From Sceloporus undulatus (taxonomy: Eukaryota; Chordata; Lepidosauria; Squamata; Phrynosomatidae), in assembly GCF_019175285.1 (NCBI RefSeq), contig NC_056523.1:187829608-187893607 (forward strand): a stretch of 64,000 nucleotides of DNA, written 5' to 3'. Positions 27,806 to 42,588 of this stretch are shown one piece after another. The translations under genes and the position numbers were made by a program. The stretch's first letter is position 1. Every line of letters begins with the position of its first letter. The notes under the pieces were generated by a model. That model was not told the origin of the DNA. It saw only the letters and a list, made by a program, of their open reading frames with translations, and did not search any database.

Positions 27806-28635
27806 AATAACTGCTTAAGCCTATTACTCACAGGCAAAGCTGTACTGTGCTTTATTTGTAGTTGTGTTTCTATCTGTATTCAGTGGCACTGCGGAACAAC
27901 AAAGAACAAGGCATGTGCGACCTAGATGACGATACCTACCTACCAGTAAACCCCAAACTAACTGCAGTCCCCATCCTTTTAAAAACAGGAGATAGATCTA
28001 TAAGCACTTAAGCTTTCCTTATAAAACCAGATTTTTGGCACCTAATCTCCATTACAGCGGGCCCTTGCTTGGTCTCTGCTGGGGTTTAGTTCCAGGACTC
28101 CCACCCTTCTGCAAAACAGGGCCTCCTCCTACCTCAAATCCTCACTGTTTGGAAAAGCCCACTCCTGAGTTCCGCAACGGAATGCCTTGTTTCTATCTTA
28201 ACCAAGCCGACTTTCCCAAAACCCAATCCGTTTTGGTCCTACGCAGCCACCGTCCCCGAGAGTTTACACGGCAACCTCGTTCCCCTGACACGTGACGCAA
28301 CCCCAAACCTCACCCTATCAGAGCTCGCCTTACGGCATCAATGTCCACCCTCGCCCTCCTTATTAGAATTGATGATAGAGCGAAACTTGACCAATCACAA
28401 TGAAGGTCTCGTATGTGAGCCCACTCCTTAAGCTCCTCTTAGCCTATCAGAGACGGGCTTTCTTTCCCGAAGGGAAGAGGTGCTGGATGCAATCTAAGAA
28501 ATGGCTGCCTTTTTTCCCATAGAGATAAAAATATAGAGTCATACACACCCCTTATCAGAGTCTACCTTTGCTATTCGTTTTTCAAACGGACCCAGTTTCC
28601 TCCCCTGTAATTCCCAATGCAGGGATCACACTCCC
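27806..28635. other. PQBP1 5' intron/upstream sequence
   Basis: No recognised repeat over most of the stretch. CpG frequency increases toward 28,600. A PQBP1 non-coding first exon should lie here or in the CpG-rich region to the right, but its borders are not obvious. Confidence 0.4.
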
Positions 28636-28742
28636 TCCGCCTCAGAGGATGGCAATGGTAAAACGCCCGTCTGAAGAAAAGACAAGCCCACGGTAGGGTC
28701 GCCATAAGTCGGAAACGATTTGAAGGCACAAAACAACAACCG
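28636..28742 (+). repeat. Sauria-type SINE tail
   Basis: Contains 'ggcaatggtaaaacgcccg' and 'gtcgccataagtcggaaacg', then 'ttgaaggcac' and CAACAAC. This is the BovB-derived tail of Sauria SINEs; the tRNA-like head is missing. Confidence 0.75.
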
Positions 28743-28859
28743 CAATAACTTCCAACGCAACATATGAAACGTTTCTATTTCAACGGGCTTCTTCAGTCTT
28801 GGTTTCCATTAAAAATAATACAACAATGTATGTTCGTTCTTTACTTTTCCTATCTCTAT

Positions 28860-28969
28860 GGTCGGCACCAACGGCCTAAAGCGGAGGAGCCTTCCATCAC
28901 GTGATCCCTAGCAGCCAATCACAGGCAGCTCTCCTCCTCACGTGACCCGCATTGCTTACGGCCGGAGCT
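28860..28969. promoter_or_regulatory. Bidirectional PQBP1/TIMM17B promoter
   Basis: Two identical palindromes TCACGTGA (28897-28904 and 28938-28945) flank a CCAAT box (28915-28919), all within 75 bases of the TIMM17B start codon at 28970. TCACGTGA is an E-box bound by USF and by MiT/TFE factors (CLEAR-like); CCAAT suits NF-Y. The region is CpG-rich and lacks a TATA box. PQBP1 is transcribed leftward and TIMM17B rightward, as in human, where the pair is also divergent. Confidence 0.75.
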
Positions 28970-31900
28970 ATGGAGGAATATGCCCGCGAACCCTGGTAAC
29001 AGCGGACGGTGGGAAGGGAATTGAGGCGTTGCTGCTGCTATTGTTGCCCTGCCCTTGCAAATAAAGCGGGGGCTGGTGCTTGCTCGCTCTTAGCCTATGA
29101 GGCGTCCGCATTGCAGAAACAATCCACTTTGAGGCCGCTTTAACTGCCTTGGCTCAGTGCTGGGGAATCCTGGGAATCGTAGTTCATTGTGGCACCAAAG
29201 CTCCCTCTGACAGAGAAGGCTAAATGGCGCACAAAACTACAGTTCCCAGAATTCCCTAGCATTGAGCCAGGGCAGTTAAAGCGGTCTCAAACTGGGTTGT
29301 TTCAGCAGTGTGCTTTGGACCATTGTGCTCTCTTTAAACGAGCCACCTGCCCTCTCAGGATGTGTGTCCAAAGTACGACAGCTTCAGTTTGGCCATTCCT
29401 AGGGAGAGTTCTGGCTCAGTTTGCTTTAGGGACATTGAGAATGAATTGACAACCATAACTGGAAATAGGGTGGCATACAGAGATGATCCTGACTTGGGTA
29501 TCCAAGGAAAGGTCTTTACGCTTGAAGACTGTGTCAGGCCCCTTCCTCCCCGCCCTTCCAAGTCTTGGCTGCACTCTCCATTTTAATTACTGCAACGACT
29601 GAGCCAAGGTCGAGGCAAATGTAAATGTTAGGAAATCTTTGACTATTTTTGTTATTATAACAACAACAACAACACGTAATAACTAATTTATTCATAACCC
29701 ACCTCTCCCAAAAGGATCAAGAGGTGGGTTACAACAATAAAAAACACCATCAACAAATATCATACATACAGACATAATTAAAAATCACACAATCCCCTTA
29801 CCCTCCTATTATAAAACTAAACAGCATTAATTCAATAAACATAATTGATAAACATAATTAAAATGCGGCATCTTAGGGCAAACAAAGCCAAACCACCTCA
29901 ACACAGCGGGATGGTTAGTCAGGGAAAGGCAGCCGGAAGAGATCTGTCTTGACAGCCTTCTTAAAGGCATCAAATGTAGTAATATGACGTATCTCTTTTG
30001 GTAGGTCATTCCATAGCTTAGAAGCGGCACTGGCATAGTCTTCCTTGGCTGCAGCAGGTCTTCATGATCCACTTTATGTCTTCATTGCCCACTTTAAAGT
30101 GGTGTAAATCATGTGTGGTCATTTATTTAGTTTTGCTAAATGTTCACTTGTAATGTTCAGCCTGCTTTAGCACTTTCATCCTTGGCTTTCCTCACGAGTT
30201 GTTCCAAGTCTTTGCTAATGTCTGCTAATAGTATGGTGTCATCTCCATACCTTAAATTATTAGTGTTTGTTTTTCCAGTTTGCACGCCACCTTCCTTTGA
30301 ATCTAATCCAGTTTCCCATATGATTAGTTGCTGTCAGTTCCCCAAGGATGTTCTTCTCACAGTACCAGTCCTAGTGTCCCCCCCCCCCATTTCATGCTGA
30401 TATGATTATTTAGCAGCCTGCCATAACTTTCCTTCTCTTTCCCTCTGGCAGCCCCTGGCGGATTGTGGATGACTGTGGTGGCGCCTTCACCATGGGGATG
30501 ATTGGTGGGGGTGTCTTCCAGGCTGTGAAAGGCTTCCGCAACGCTCCAGTGGTGAGTTCAAGTCCCAACTTCTTGGGGTTTTTAAGCAAGTAGGTCATGT
30601 ACTGCTAAAGTCCCCCCAGTTCTGTTTTAGGGAAAGAAATGAAGATGGTAATTCTGACAGACCTTGCAGATTTATTGAAAGGATGACTGAGAAAGGGTTC
30701 GTGTTGTACAACCAATTTATGTCATAAATGATCTTTGAATACACTCACACACACAGACACATGACTAAAAAACAAACCAACAGGAGTTCTCACATGTTTT
30801 GCTTGTTTTATTTTTTTACTTCTGTTAGTTAATCTACTTGTCTGTCTGCATGCATGTGTGTTTATGATAAAGGGGTTTTTTTAGATATTTCCAAGATACC
30901 TTTACTTTTTTCCTGATATTCTGTAGTGTAGATTATGGTATATAAGCCACAATTTTGTTGTTTGTGTCGCCCCATGGCTATTGTTGATTAAATTGGGGAG
31001 ATCTAATATTTTGAGATTATTCGGTCCTATCTGGCTTTTTGATTCTAACCCTGGAAGTGCTACTGGTATGAGACAGCTTCAAGCTTCCACTGAACTAGCC
31101 ATCTCAGCATATCTAGCTTCAGAGGCTCACACTATATGTTTCACTACTCTGCATGACACCCCTGTCTTCCTGCAAAACCATAGGTAGTCCTTGTCAACTC
31201 TGATATCCTTCCACTGCTCTTTGTTAAATACACAAGATGAGGATATTTATTTATTTACTGGCTTTTGTATGCTGTTCCACAAGAAACTAACTTTTGGAGT
31301 AGCTTTCAATAAACAGGCATAACAGTAACTTTGGACCAGTACAAACAATCCTAAAGGGGTGGCTTGACACTGCCCCTTTAAGTGCTGTTTTAGGGCCACA
31401 GCATCCACACACCATGGCCCCGATCTGGCGTTTTACAGCTCAGAAAGGAGTGACAACATGCCACTTCTTTTTAAGGTAGAAAAAGGGCGGTTTTTTCTGC
31501 CACGGCGCCGGCTTTTTAGTGCTCTTGTGGCATGCAGCATGCCACAAGTGTCCACTGTCTAGTCAAGGGGTGGCGTGACACTGCCTTGGGGGTGGCATTG
31601 GTGCGTGTGTCATCTAAATGCCATTCCCCAACACCACGCCCAAGCTGACATATTGTGCCGGTGTGTTCATGCTCTTGGATACAAAAAAGAATGTAAGGCA
31701 ATACAATCCAGAAAAATATATATAGCAATAAACAATGGTCACAACAACATCAAAATTAAAAACACAGGGTTTAACACTGAAAAACCTGTATACACAAACT
31801 TTTATAAGTCTGTTAATAATAATTATATAAAATTAAAACTGAGAAGCCCATACTGTATGATTTTAAAGATGAACAGAAAGGCCCAGGCTCAGTCATAGCC

Positions 31901-34900
31901 CCAAGACTGATTGAAGTTCACACAACAATATTGAATGAAGAAAAGGAGACCTTGGAAGATTGCTTTCTTTGGACTATAACTCCCAGAATCCTGCAGCCAG
32001 TTGCCATACTGACTGGGGATTTAAGAATTGTACTCCAAGAAGTTACTTTTCCAAGCTGTTGCTGGCTGCATCTGCACTGCAGAATTAATGCAGTTTGGTA
32101 CTGCTTTAACTGCCATGACTACATCCTAGGGAATTCTGGGATTTGTAGTGTGTTGTGGCATCAGAGCTCTGACAGAGAAGCTTAAATATCTCACAAAACT
32201 ACAAATCCTAGAATTCCATAGCATTGAGCCTTGGCAATTGAAGTGTTGTCAAACTGCATTATTTCTGCAGGACAGCTGCAGCTGCTAATACCTCATCATT
32301 TTGACAAGGAATTTCGTAAGATTATTACAGTATGTCTTTTGTGTGAAGCAGTTTTTTGTATTGTTTTGTTTTGCTGTCTTTTCTAAAACTAATTTCACTG
32401 AGTCACTCCTTATGTTACAGTGGTACCTCGGGATACGAAATACCCAGGTTACGAATTTTTCAGGATACGAATAAATCCCATAGGGATTTATTGTTTCGGG
32501 TTACGAAAGTTTTTTCGGGTTACGAAAAAACTCCAGCGCTGTTTTCCCCATTAGCGCCTATGGGTTTTCGGCTTACGAAGGCTTTTCGGGTTACGAACGG
32601 TGCCGCGGAACGAATTATTTTCGTAACCCGAGGCACCACTGTATATGTAAGAAAGCAAGCAAATTACATTATTCTTCTGGTCAAACTGGAAGTTGTAAAC
32701 TGGTCCCTGATATATCAGTAAATCTTGGAAGTCACTAACTCACAACATTTTAGACAATCATTCTTTATTGTTGGGAGTAGAATACTCATTCCTAGCATGA
32801 AGCACAGGAAGAGAGAGCAGTTGCATTGGTTAGCTGAAACAGAGGTCAATTGATGGCTTGAAAACTAGCAGTGAACAGTGCAGAGCTTAGTCCCATGGGG
32901 AATACTGGTTTATAGCTCCACAGTAACATTGGTATTTGGAAACTGTGGCGTGTATCATAGGGCTTGGAGATCATGATGTTATTATATTGGGTTGTCTTGG
33001 TTCCCTACTGATCCATCCTTTTTGCAATTTTCTATATCCTGAACAACACGTGGTTGAAACTCACTCCTATAGTTCTTTTGAGTTTATTAACCCCTCTGTA
33101 TAAGTCAAGGAGCCCCATGAATCAAGTGAATTTTCTTTCTCTTCATTTCTAGGGTGTCAGGCATCGGTTCAAAGGCAGTATTAATGCTATCAGGGTCAGA
33201 GCACCTCAGATTGGAGGTAAGGGAAGGGTCACAGCTCCTTGGACAGTGTGTGTGTTGAAACAGTATGAATCTATACATGGGCAGACAGATTGTGGAGTGA
33301 GGGAGAATGGGAATGTACTTTGTTTTTATGGAACAGGCAGGGTCAAAGTTAATGGGCTGGATAAAGATAGGGAGATCTGGTGCATCAACAAGCTACAGTT
33401 CCCAGAATTCCATAGCATTGAGACATGGCAGTTAAAGTGGTGTCAAGCTGGATTATTTTTTTCAGTGCGGATACAGCCCATATGACAGTAGAGCAACCTC
33501 TGTCTTCTTCTCTTCCACACCTGAGCCTATCCTTTCTCTCTGTGTTACTATGAGGATAAAATTAGAGTTAATCATTTTATTTCTCTTCCAAGAGGGAACT
33601 ATGTGCTCTTTGGAGCAAATGTGGGGTATAAATTAATTTACTTTACAAAACAAACAGCTTCATTTATATACCGCTTCATACGGAACTAACAGTGTCTAAG
33701 CGGTTTACAACTGTATGCTAAAATTGCCCCCAACAAGCTGGGTACTCATTTTAGCGACCTCCTCGGAAGGATGCAAGCCTGAGTTAAGTTTGAGCCCTTT
33801 CACTGGTATTGAACTCACAATCTTATGGTTTTGAGTGAGTGGCTGCAGTACAGGCATTTAACCACTGTATTTAAATAAATAAACTACTGGCCAAAGGAAG
33901 GGGGGATGGAGTGTTGGGTGGAGTACTGGTTTGGAGTCTGTCCTATAAACACTCGTCTCTCCACATTTGCTGGAGTTAGGGGCACAGGAACCCCATGAAT
34001 GTGCAAATAACAAAAACACTATGTTTTTACCTGAGAGAACACCTCTCTAGGAATCTCTAGACCCTCCAGTGCAACTCTCTGGTCAACATCTGCCAGACAT
34101 TGACCATAGAACTGCACTGGAGGAGCTACAAATGCCTAGCACAGTATTCCCTGTAGGAATCTCTAGGTCCTTCAGTGTGACTTTTGGTTAAAGTTAATCA
34201 TAGAGTTGCACTGGAGGACCTAGAGATTCCTAGAGAGAACATATTAATAAAATCTGTGAATAAGATCCGCAAAAGTCAAAGCTGCAAACGTGGAGGGACA
34301 AGTGTAGTTATTTTTATAGCCTGTTCCCATCCTGGAGGATCACATTGCAATCCTAGAATATTGTTGCTGTCTGGTAAGCTCTACTGAATTCAGTGCAGTA
34401 AATGTCCTAGTAAGGCAGATGGCCCCAATAAATAAAAATGCCACTGAAGCTAATGTTTTGGGAAAGCCAGCTATGCTTGTTGGGTTTTGCTTGGTAGAAT
34501 TCAAAGATATAGCTGTGTTAGTCTTTAGAATCAGTATGTAGAGAGATCTTGCAGGACCTTTGTGACTAAATGAAAGAAAGAAGTTGGCAGCATGAGCTTT
34601 CATAAACTAAAGTCTACTTCCTCAGATGCATACCTCTGATCTCTCTACATATTTGTTGGGCTTCTGAAAAGCGTTGCACTTTGGAGATGATTGTTCCATA
34701 ACTGAGAGGTAGGAACATGTTGCCATAGCTGTGGATATCACAGCTTGAAAACTCTTTACACCATTTGCTTCTGGTTGCCTAAAATGTCCAAGAACCTATG
34801 CAGAACTTGAATTCATGAGGCAGATTTCTTTGTAGATAAAAACAAAGAATTGTTCTTGACAATGTTTCTGAAATTTAGTCCATTATTTGGTAGGGTGAAA

Positions 34901-36012
34901 TATCTGTGTTCTGCAGTGGCTTTTATCCTCAGGAGTTCAGGCTCTACTCACCTGCCTGTAAATCCCTCATGCATCTGTATATTCCCCCCTCTCTATGCCA
35001 CCTAATTCTTTGCCAGTGTGTTTCAAGCTGCTGGCTAGTTTCAGTACAATTCACTATGTGTATCAAATACATTTATGATGGAAAGCAAAATGTTGTGTGG
35101 CTCAGGGTATTAATCTCTTTGGGTGCCCACTGGGGACTGGCTCTGAATCCAAATGCTCTCCCTCTTTCTCCTCACAGGCAGCTTTGCTGTATGGGGTGGG
35201 CTGTTCTCCACCATTGACTGTGGCCTGGTGAAGATGCGGGGAAAGGAGGATCCTTGGAACTCCATCACCAGCGGGGCACTCACTGGGGCAGTATTAGCAT
35301 CACGCAGTAAGTGATGGTCCTTGTCCCTGGAAAGGTAGCTCCTCAGCCCTTTCCCTTCATCATCTGTGGCATGAATCTGAACTGTGGGTTTGTAACAGAG
35401 TGTGCTTTCTCTCAGGTGGGCCCCTGGCCATGGTTGGGTCAGCCATGATGGGAGGCATCTTACTTGCTCTGATAGAAGGTGTTGGGATTTTGCTGACGAG
35501 GTACACAGCCCAGCAGTTCCAGAACCGTAAGTCTTAATGTGGGGAAAATGGCTTGCAAGCAGGGGAGAACATCAAGGAACTGCAGAGTCTCCTCAAAGGG
35601 TGCATTTGGAGGACTTCTTTACTGAGCGCAGACATCTTTTCAGGAAGCTCCTTGTCATTTCCTGCTGTCTGTATCCTGAAATAACAATTATATATGGATT
35701 AGAAACACACAGTGCTAGAGATGGAAAGGACGTCACAGATCACCTAGCCCACCCAGTGCCAACACAAGAAGCCACAGCTTAAGCTTTCCTGATAGACAGC
35801 CTTTCATCCCTTTTAATTTTTTTCAGTAGAATCATAGAATTGTAATGATTAAATTAATTGATGGTAGGGTAGGGGGTGAGGAGTTAGTAGGATCTTGCTG
35901 TGGGGCAGTGGTGTTTGACCTTTCTTTCTTGTCTTCATGAAAAGTTATTGTCGGGATTCCATTGCATTTGAGCAATGCACCTGCACCAAATACATATCCA
36001 TTTCTTCTTCCA

Positions 36013-36053
<41 letters not shown>

Positions 36054-36557
36054 TAATGGGCATTGTGGTGCAGATAGGGCTTGATTAGTGCTTGCTCTTC
36101 TCCCCTGACAATTTGTGCAATTTATACACTCTCCTTATCCAACCCACTTCTCACAGTGACAGGCATTTTGGTAGTGGTTGTATAAACGTGTATAGAAGCT
36201 GAATTGCCTTCCCACAGTGTCTGACACCTTTCCCCTTCCTTTTCACTGGTGTTTTTGCAACAAGAAAATTCAAAAGTCAGGCTTTCTCACTTCTTTGTTA
36301 CTGAGTCATCCTTACCTAAAGCCACCTCTCTCTACTTCCAGCCGGATTTTAGCACCCACCCCTCACTTTCTGAGCCAAAAGGCTTCATCTTGAGCTGCCT
36401 AACCCCATAAGGAATTGCTTCCATGTCTTTTGCCTGTCACTCACAATTCCTTCCCCTTTACTTTTCAGCCAACCCCTTTGGAGAAGATCCCAGCCAGCTG
36501 CCTCCCAAGGACGGATCACCGTCAGCAGGATACCCAGGCTATGGACATTATCAGTGA
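28970..36557 (+). CDS. TIMM17B: Mitochondrial import inner membrane translocase subunit Tim17-B
   Basis: A core subunit of the TIM23 complex that moves presequence proteins across the inner mitochondrial membrane. Exons are 28970-28995, 30452-30551, 33153-33216, 35178-35306, 35416-35526 and 36469-36557. All have GT/AG borders and agreeing phases, giving 172 residues, the same as human TIMM17B. The N-terminus [21 protein letters not shown] is conserved. C9 and C78 correspond to the cysteines that form the regulatory disulfide in yeast Tim17, and D15/D16 to the acidic pair near the channel. Four hydrophobic helices follow, with glycine-rich GMIGGGVFQ and [22 protein letters not shown]. The tail [11 protein letters not shown] then GYP marks it as the B paralog rather than TIMM17A. 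It is divergent from PQBP1 and convergent with the TAFA-like gene. Confidence 0.97.
29100..29332. repeat. Fold-back MITE, family A
   Basis: Long inverted arms around 'gacagagaaggctaaatg'. Outer ends GTCCGCATTGCAG and CAGTGTGCTTTGGAC pair imperfectly. It lies in TIMM17B intron 1, 100 bases after the first exon. Confidence 0.85.
29350..29600 (-). mobile_element. RTE/BovB-like LINE fragment
   Basis: In reverse it reads [12 protein letters not shown], the conserved RTE C-terminal motif region, and an upstream ELSLG-type segment. Broken fragment. Confidence 0.6.
29650..30330 (-). repeat. LINE remnants (L2-like tail, then RTE-like piece)
   Basis: 29650-30060 begins with (AAC)n and resembles a LINE 3' UTR with a KTDLFRLP-like reverse frame (probably L2-like). 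30062-30330 resembles the RTE-like RT region in reverse ([11 protein letters not shown]-like, from 'tattatggtgtcatctccat' and flanks). Both are degraded. Confidence 0.45.
31335..31625. repeat. GC-rich fold-back element, family E-like
   Basis: Self-complementary blocks include 'ggggtggcttgacactgcc' (repeated near the end as 'ggggtggcgtgacactgcc'), 'tggcatgcagcatgcca' and 'gccacggcgccggc'. The architecture resembles the 48025-48290 copy. Confidence 0.5.
32066..32272. repeat. Fold-back MITE, family A (second subfamily)
   Basis: Ends 'gcatctgcactgcagaat' and 'tttctgcaggacagctgc'. Inner arms pair around 'gacagagaagctt'. The arm sequence 'aatgcagtttg' marks a subfamily shared with 60760-60982. Confidence 0.85.
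32416..32643. mobile_element. Tc1/mariner-type (Tigger-like) MITE
   Basis: A 224-bp element (32418-32641) with TIRs CAGTGGTACCTCGGGATACG and its near complement at the right end (cgtaacccgaggcaccactg), flanked by TA dinucleotides. Internal 'cgggttacgaa' blocks repeat several times. No transposase. Confidence 0.85.
33388..33480. repeat. Half copy of MITE family A
   Basis: Only the right arm is present: 'ctacagttcccagaattcc' through 'tcagtgcggatacagcc'. Confidence 0.65.
33640..33888 (-). mobile_element. tRNA-derived SINE with L2-like tail
   Basis: In reverse it begins 'gtggttaaatgcctgtactg', has a B-box-like 'ggttttgagttcaatacc' region spread over the head, and ends with 'gaagcggtatataaatg'. 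This is the same tail as the SINE that the L2 at 45605 interrupts. It resembles ACA-type SINEs mobilised by L2. Confidence 0.7.
33949..34305. mobile_element. Fold-back MITE, family C
   Basis: The TIR 'acactcgtctctccacattt' pairs with 'aacgtggagggacaagtgt' at the right end. Inner arms 'ctctaggaatctctaga' and 'tagagattcctagagag' also pair. A sister copy is at 42231-42588. Confidence 0.8.
34500..34640 (-). repeat. Dispersed repeat, 'aaggtgctacaagatc' family (reverse)
   Basis: Reverse orientation of the core at 11385 and 20590: 'gatcttgcaggacctttgtg', then 'agtctacttcctcagatgc'. Confidence 0.65.
36014..36052. repeat. (CA)n microsatellite
   Basis: About nineteen CA units in TIMM17B intron 5. Confidence 0.95.
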
Positions 36558-36935
36558 AACAGTTTGGAGCCAGAGATCTTTCTGATTTTTGCAGGGACAG
36601 GGCAGGAATTTCCCCCTGAAACTCCTTGAGACTTTCACACAGCAGCGGAAACAAGCAAACAAAGCCCGTGATGGATTTGATTCCTAGAATTTTCTTCAGG
36701 GAGGAGAAAGAGTGGGAAGGATTAGGGAGTTTTTATGCTGTGAACTATCTACCACTCAGGGAGGGGGAGGATGACACCTTGAGTCAGTGAAGTGATGCAC
36801 CTCAAGATCAGTTCCTTGCAGTATCCTACACAGGGACAACTCCCAAATAATTTCTCATCTTGTAGGTCCCAGGGGTGTGGTAATGGTTCATTGACTGTAA
36901 CAAAGAACTTTAAAAGGGCTGTCTCTGGCTACCTG

Positions 36936-36985
<50 letters not shown>

Positions 36986-37585
36986 CATGCACCTTTTTTT
37001 TCTGTATATTGGAGTCCCTCCATGCTGACTTGAAAAATCTGTAGGCAGAGCAGTCTGCCTTTTCCCCATCTCTTGTAGGTAAGGGCATGAATGATTGCAG
37101 CAAGCTTGTATCTCTGGCGGTGTAGCAAGAATCTCAAGTTCTAAGATTACAGTATCTTCACATACACCTCTCTTGGTCAGTCTTTTGATCTCTAAGGTAA
37201 TCAAGCCAAATGCAGCCCTGCTGCCATACATGATCCTCAGTAATGCCCTTACTGTTTTTGCTTGAGTCTGCAGAAAGGACATTCTGGTAGGTCCAAATAA
37301 GAATATGGCTCACAGGTTGTCTTTAGACTAGGCCTGTCTTGGATCCAAGATTTATTCTGATAATATAGTTGGGTACATTTTCTGCATCTTTCAAGTTACT
37401 AAAAAGATAGATTGGAGGGACAGAAAGAGAGACTCACATCTGCCTGCAGTTTCTACTGTTGAAACAATCTTCCATTTTGGATCATTCTGTATCCAAACAG
37501 TTGTAAGCCAGGTTGGTGTGAACCTACACATGTAATCCAAGCTGCCTGTGATCCTCAAAAAGAGTTTTGTTTGCCATATTTTTAT
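36558..37585 (+). other. TIMM17B: TIMM17B 3' UTR
   Basis: Sequence after the stop codon includes a (GT)n run at 36941-36982 (about 21 units) that would form a UG repeat in the mRNA. A TTTATT at about 37351-37356 could be a polyadenylation signal for the opposing TAFA-like gene. The two 3' UTRs may overlap. Confidence 0.45.
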
Positions 37586-37815
37586 ACAGTGTGCCCACAT
37601 CATACACGGCTTTCAGCATACGCTGAAAGCCGCACAGGGAGGAAGGGGCAACGTGTCCCATAGGGACTAATGGGGTGTGTGCCCATGGTGCGTGCACGCC
37701 ACTGCGCCACCGCATACACAAGCCCCATTCATTTAAATGGGGCTCAAGCATACACGGAATTTGCTTTACGCAGGGGAATCTAGAACAGATCCCTGCGTAA
37801 AGCAAGGGCTCACTC
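37586..37815. mobile_element. Tc1/mariner-type MITE, family D
   Basis: Starts CAGTGTGCCCACATCATACA after a TA and ends 'gcaagggctcactct' before another TA. Internal arms 'acggctttcagcatacgc' / 'tgaaagccg' and 'tttacgcag' / 'ctgcgtaaa' pair. Related to 47017-47236. Confidence 0.7.
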
Positions 37816-38481
37816 TAATGCTGGTCCCCAGCAGGTCCCACATCCATATCATTAATATAGAAGGCTGCAAACATGGTGTGTATATAGAGGGCTATATCAT
37901 ACACTTTTTTTTAAAAAATGTGTTTGCTGTGATGCTTATTAAAATGAGAGCACAGATGTATTTTATATAAAATCAAGCCTGACACGGCATGCTATCCAGG
38001 CTGCAAATTCCCTGGTCTTTGGATTTATATTTCAGGATCTTTTAAAAATATGTGTATTACATGCATATATTACATGTTGCCATGTAAATACAGACGGGCT
38101 CTTTGGCTTCAGTCCTGGAGAACTTACTTAGATATTTGCTAAAATGTAGATTGAAGAGTGGGTAGTGAAGTGTGAGAAACTGCTACTTTCCTCCCATAAG
38201 GGTGGGAGATCTCTGATTCCACTGCCCACAGCCAAGAGGAGCACCACTGTTTGAAAGGGTATCCAAAGCCCAATCTGTAAGCCAGCTTCTGACCTCTCAA
38301 GATTGCTTGATCTTTTCTGGAGCAGTACAGCAACAAGATAACTTTCTTCTATGCTTCCCATGGTGTTTCTGCCTTCCCCATTGGTTATAATGGAAGTTGC
38401 ATTTCCAACTAGTATCCATAGTGAAGTCTTCAGCCGTTATCAAACACCTTTCCTAGGACATATTTGTGGTTGCAGACTTCA

Positions 38482-41797
<3,316 letters not shown>

Positions 41798-42230
41798 TGT
41801 GATAGATCTGGAGAGGAGAGAAGGAAAGCCACATCAGGATAAAATGTGGTTGACTGATTTACCTAGTAATGCTCATCCTTGTGTCTTGGAGAAGTGGCCT
41901 TGAATTAATTTTGTACTGTATTTGGACATCTTTATACATTTCTAACTGATACAATACTTCCTATGTTCTTACGCAGCAGTATAGTTTTCTCAAGATCTAA
42001 AATTATGGATTAATTCAGGATCTTAAAATATGAAGAATTTAGCCACTGAAATGTTATTTTTAAAAAACAATTTCCCTTAACTCATTTTAGGACACCCCCC
42101 CCCCCCACAATTGATGAACATGTGTCTGAATCCTGTAGCCTTGCTTGACACAGATTAGCCGTGGTTTAAGATATCTCAGCTTGCTCTCATACTTTGTATC
42201 TCTAAAAAGCAAGCTATGTGAGGATATAAG

Positions 42231-42588
42231 TACACTCATTCCTTCATATTTGAGGATTTGATTATTCACAGATTTGATTAATATGTTCTCTCTAGGAATA
42301 TCTAGATCCTCCAGTGTAATTCTATGGTCAACTTTAACTAAAAGTTGCACCCAAAGACTTAGAGATTCCTGGAGAGAATACTCTACTAGGCATTTGTAGC
42401 TCCTCCAGGGCAGTTCTATGGTCAGTGTCTGTCGGACGTTGAAGCAGAGATGCACTGGAGGAGGACCTAGAGATTCCTAGAGAGGTGTCCTGTCATGTAA
42501 AAACATAGTATTTTTGTTATTTGGGGTTTTTCCATATTCACAGGGGTCTTGTGCCCCTAATCCTAGCGGATATGGAGGGACAAATGTA
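42231..42588. mobile_element. Fold-back MITE, family C, TA-flanked
   Basis: The 354-bp element (42233-42586) has TIRs 'cactcattccttcatatttg' and 'tatggagggacaaatg' between TA dinucleotides. Inner arms 'tctctaggaatatctagat' and 'ctagagattcctagagag' pair. TA target duplications point to the Tc1/mariner superfamily. Confidence 0.8.

Larger units (their letters stand above)
30552..33152 (+). other. TIMM17B: TIMM17B intron 2
   Basis: Holds, in order, nonrepetitive sequence, GC-rich family E (31335-31625), MITE A (32066-32272) and a Tc1/mariner-type MITE (32416-32643). No additional exon was seen. Confidence 0.5.

Noticed and set aside
36929-37282. 117-codon open frame with poly-His/Thr
   Set aside because: Antisense reading of the (GT)n run in the TIMM17B 3' UTR; no family resemblance.
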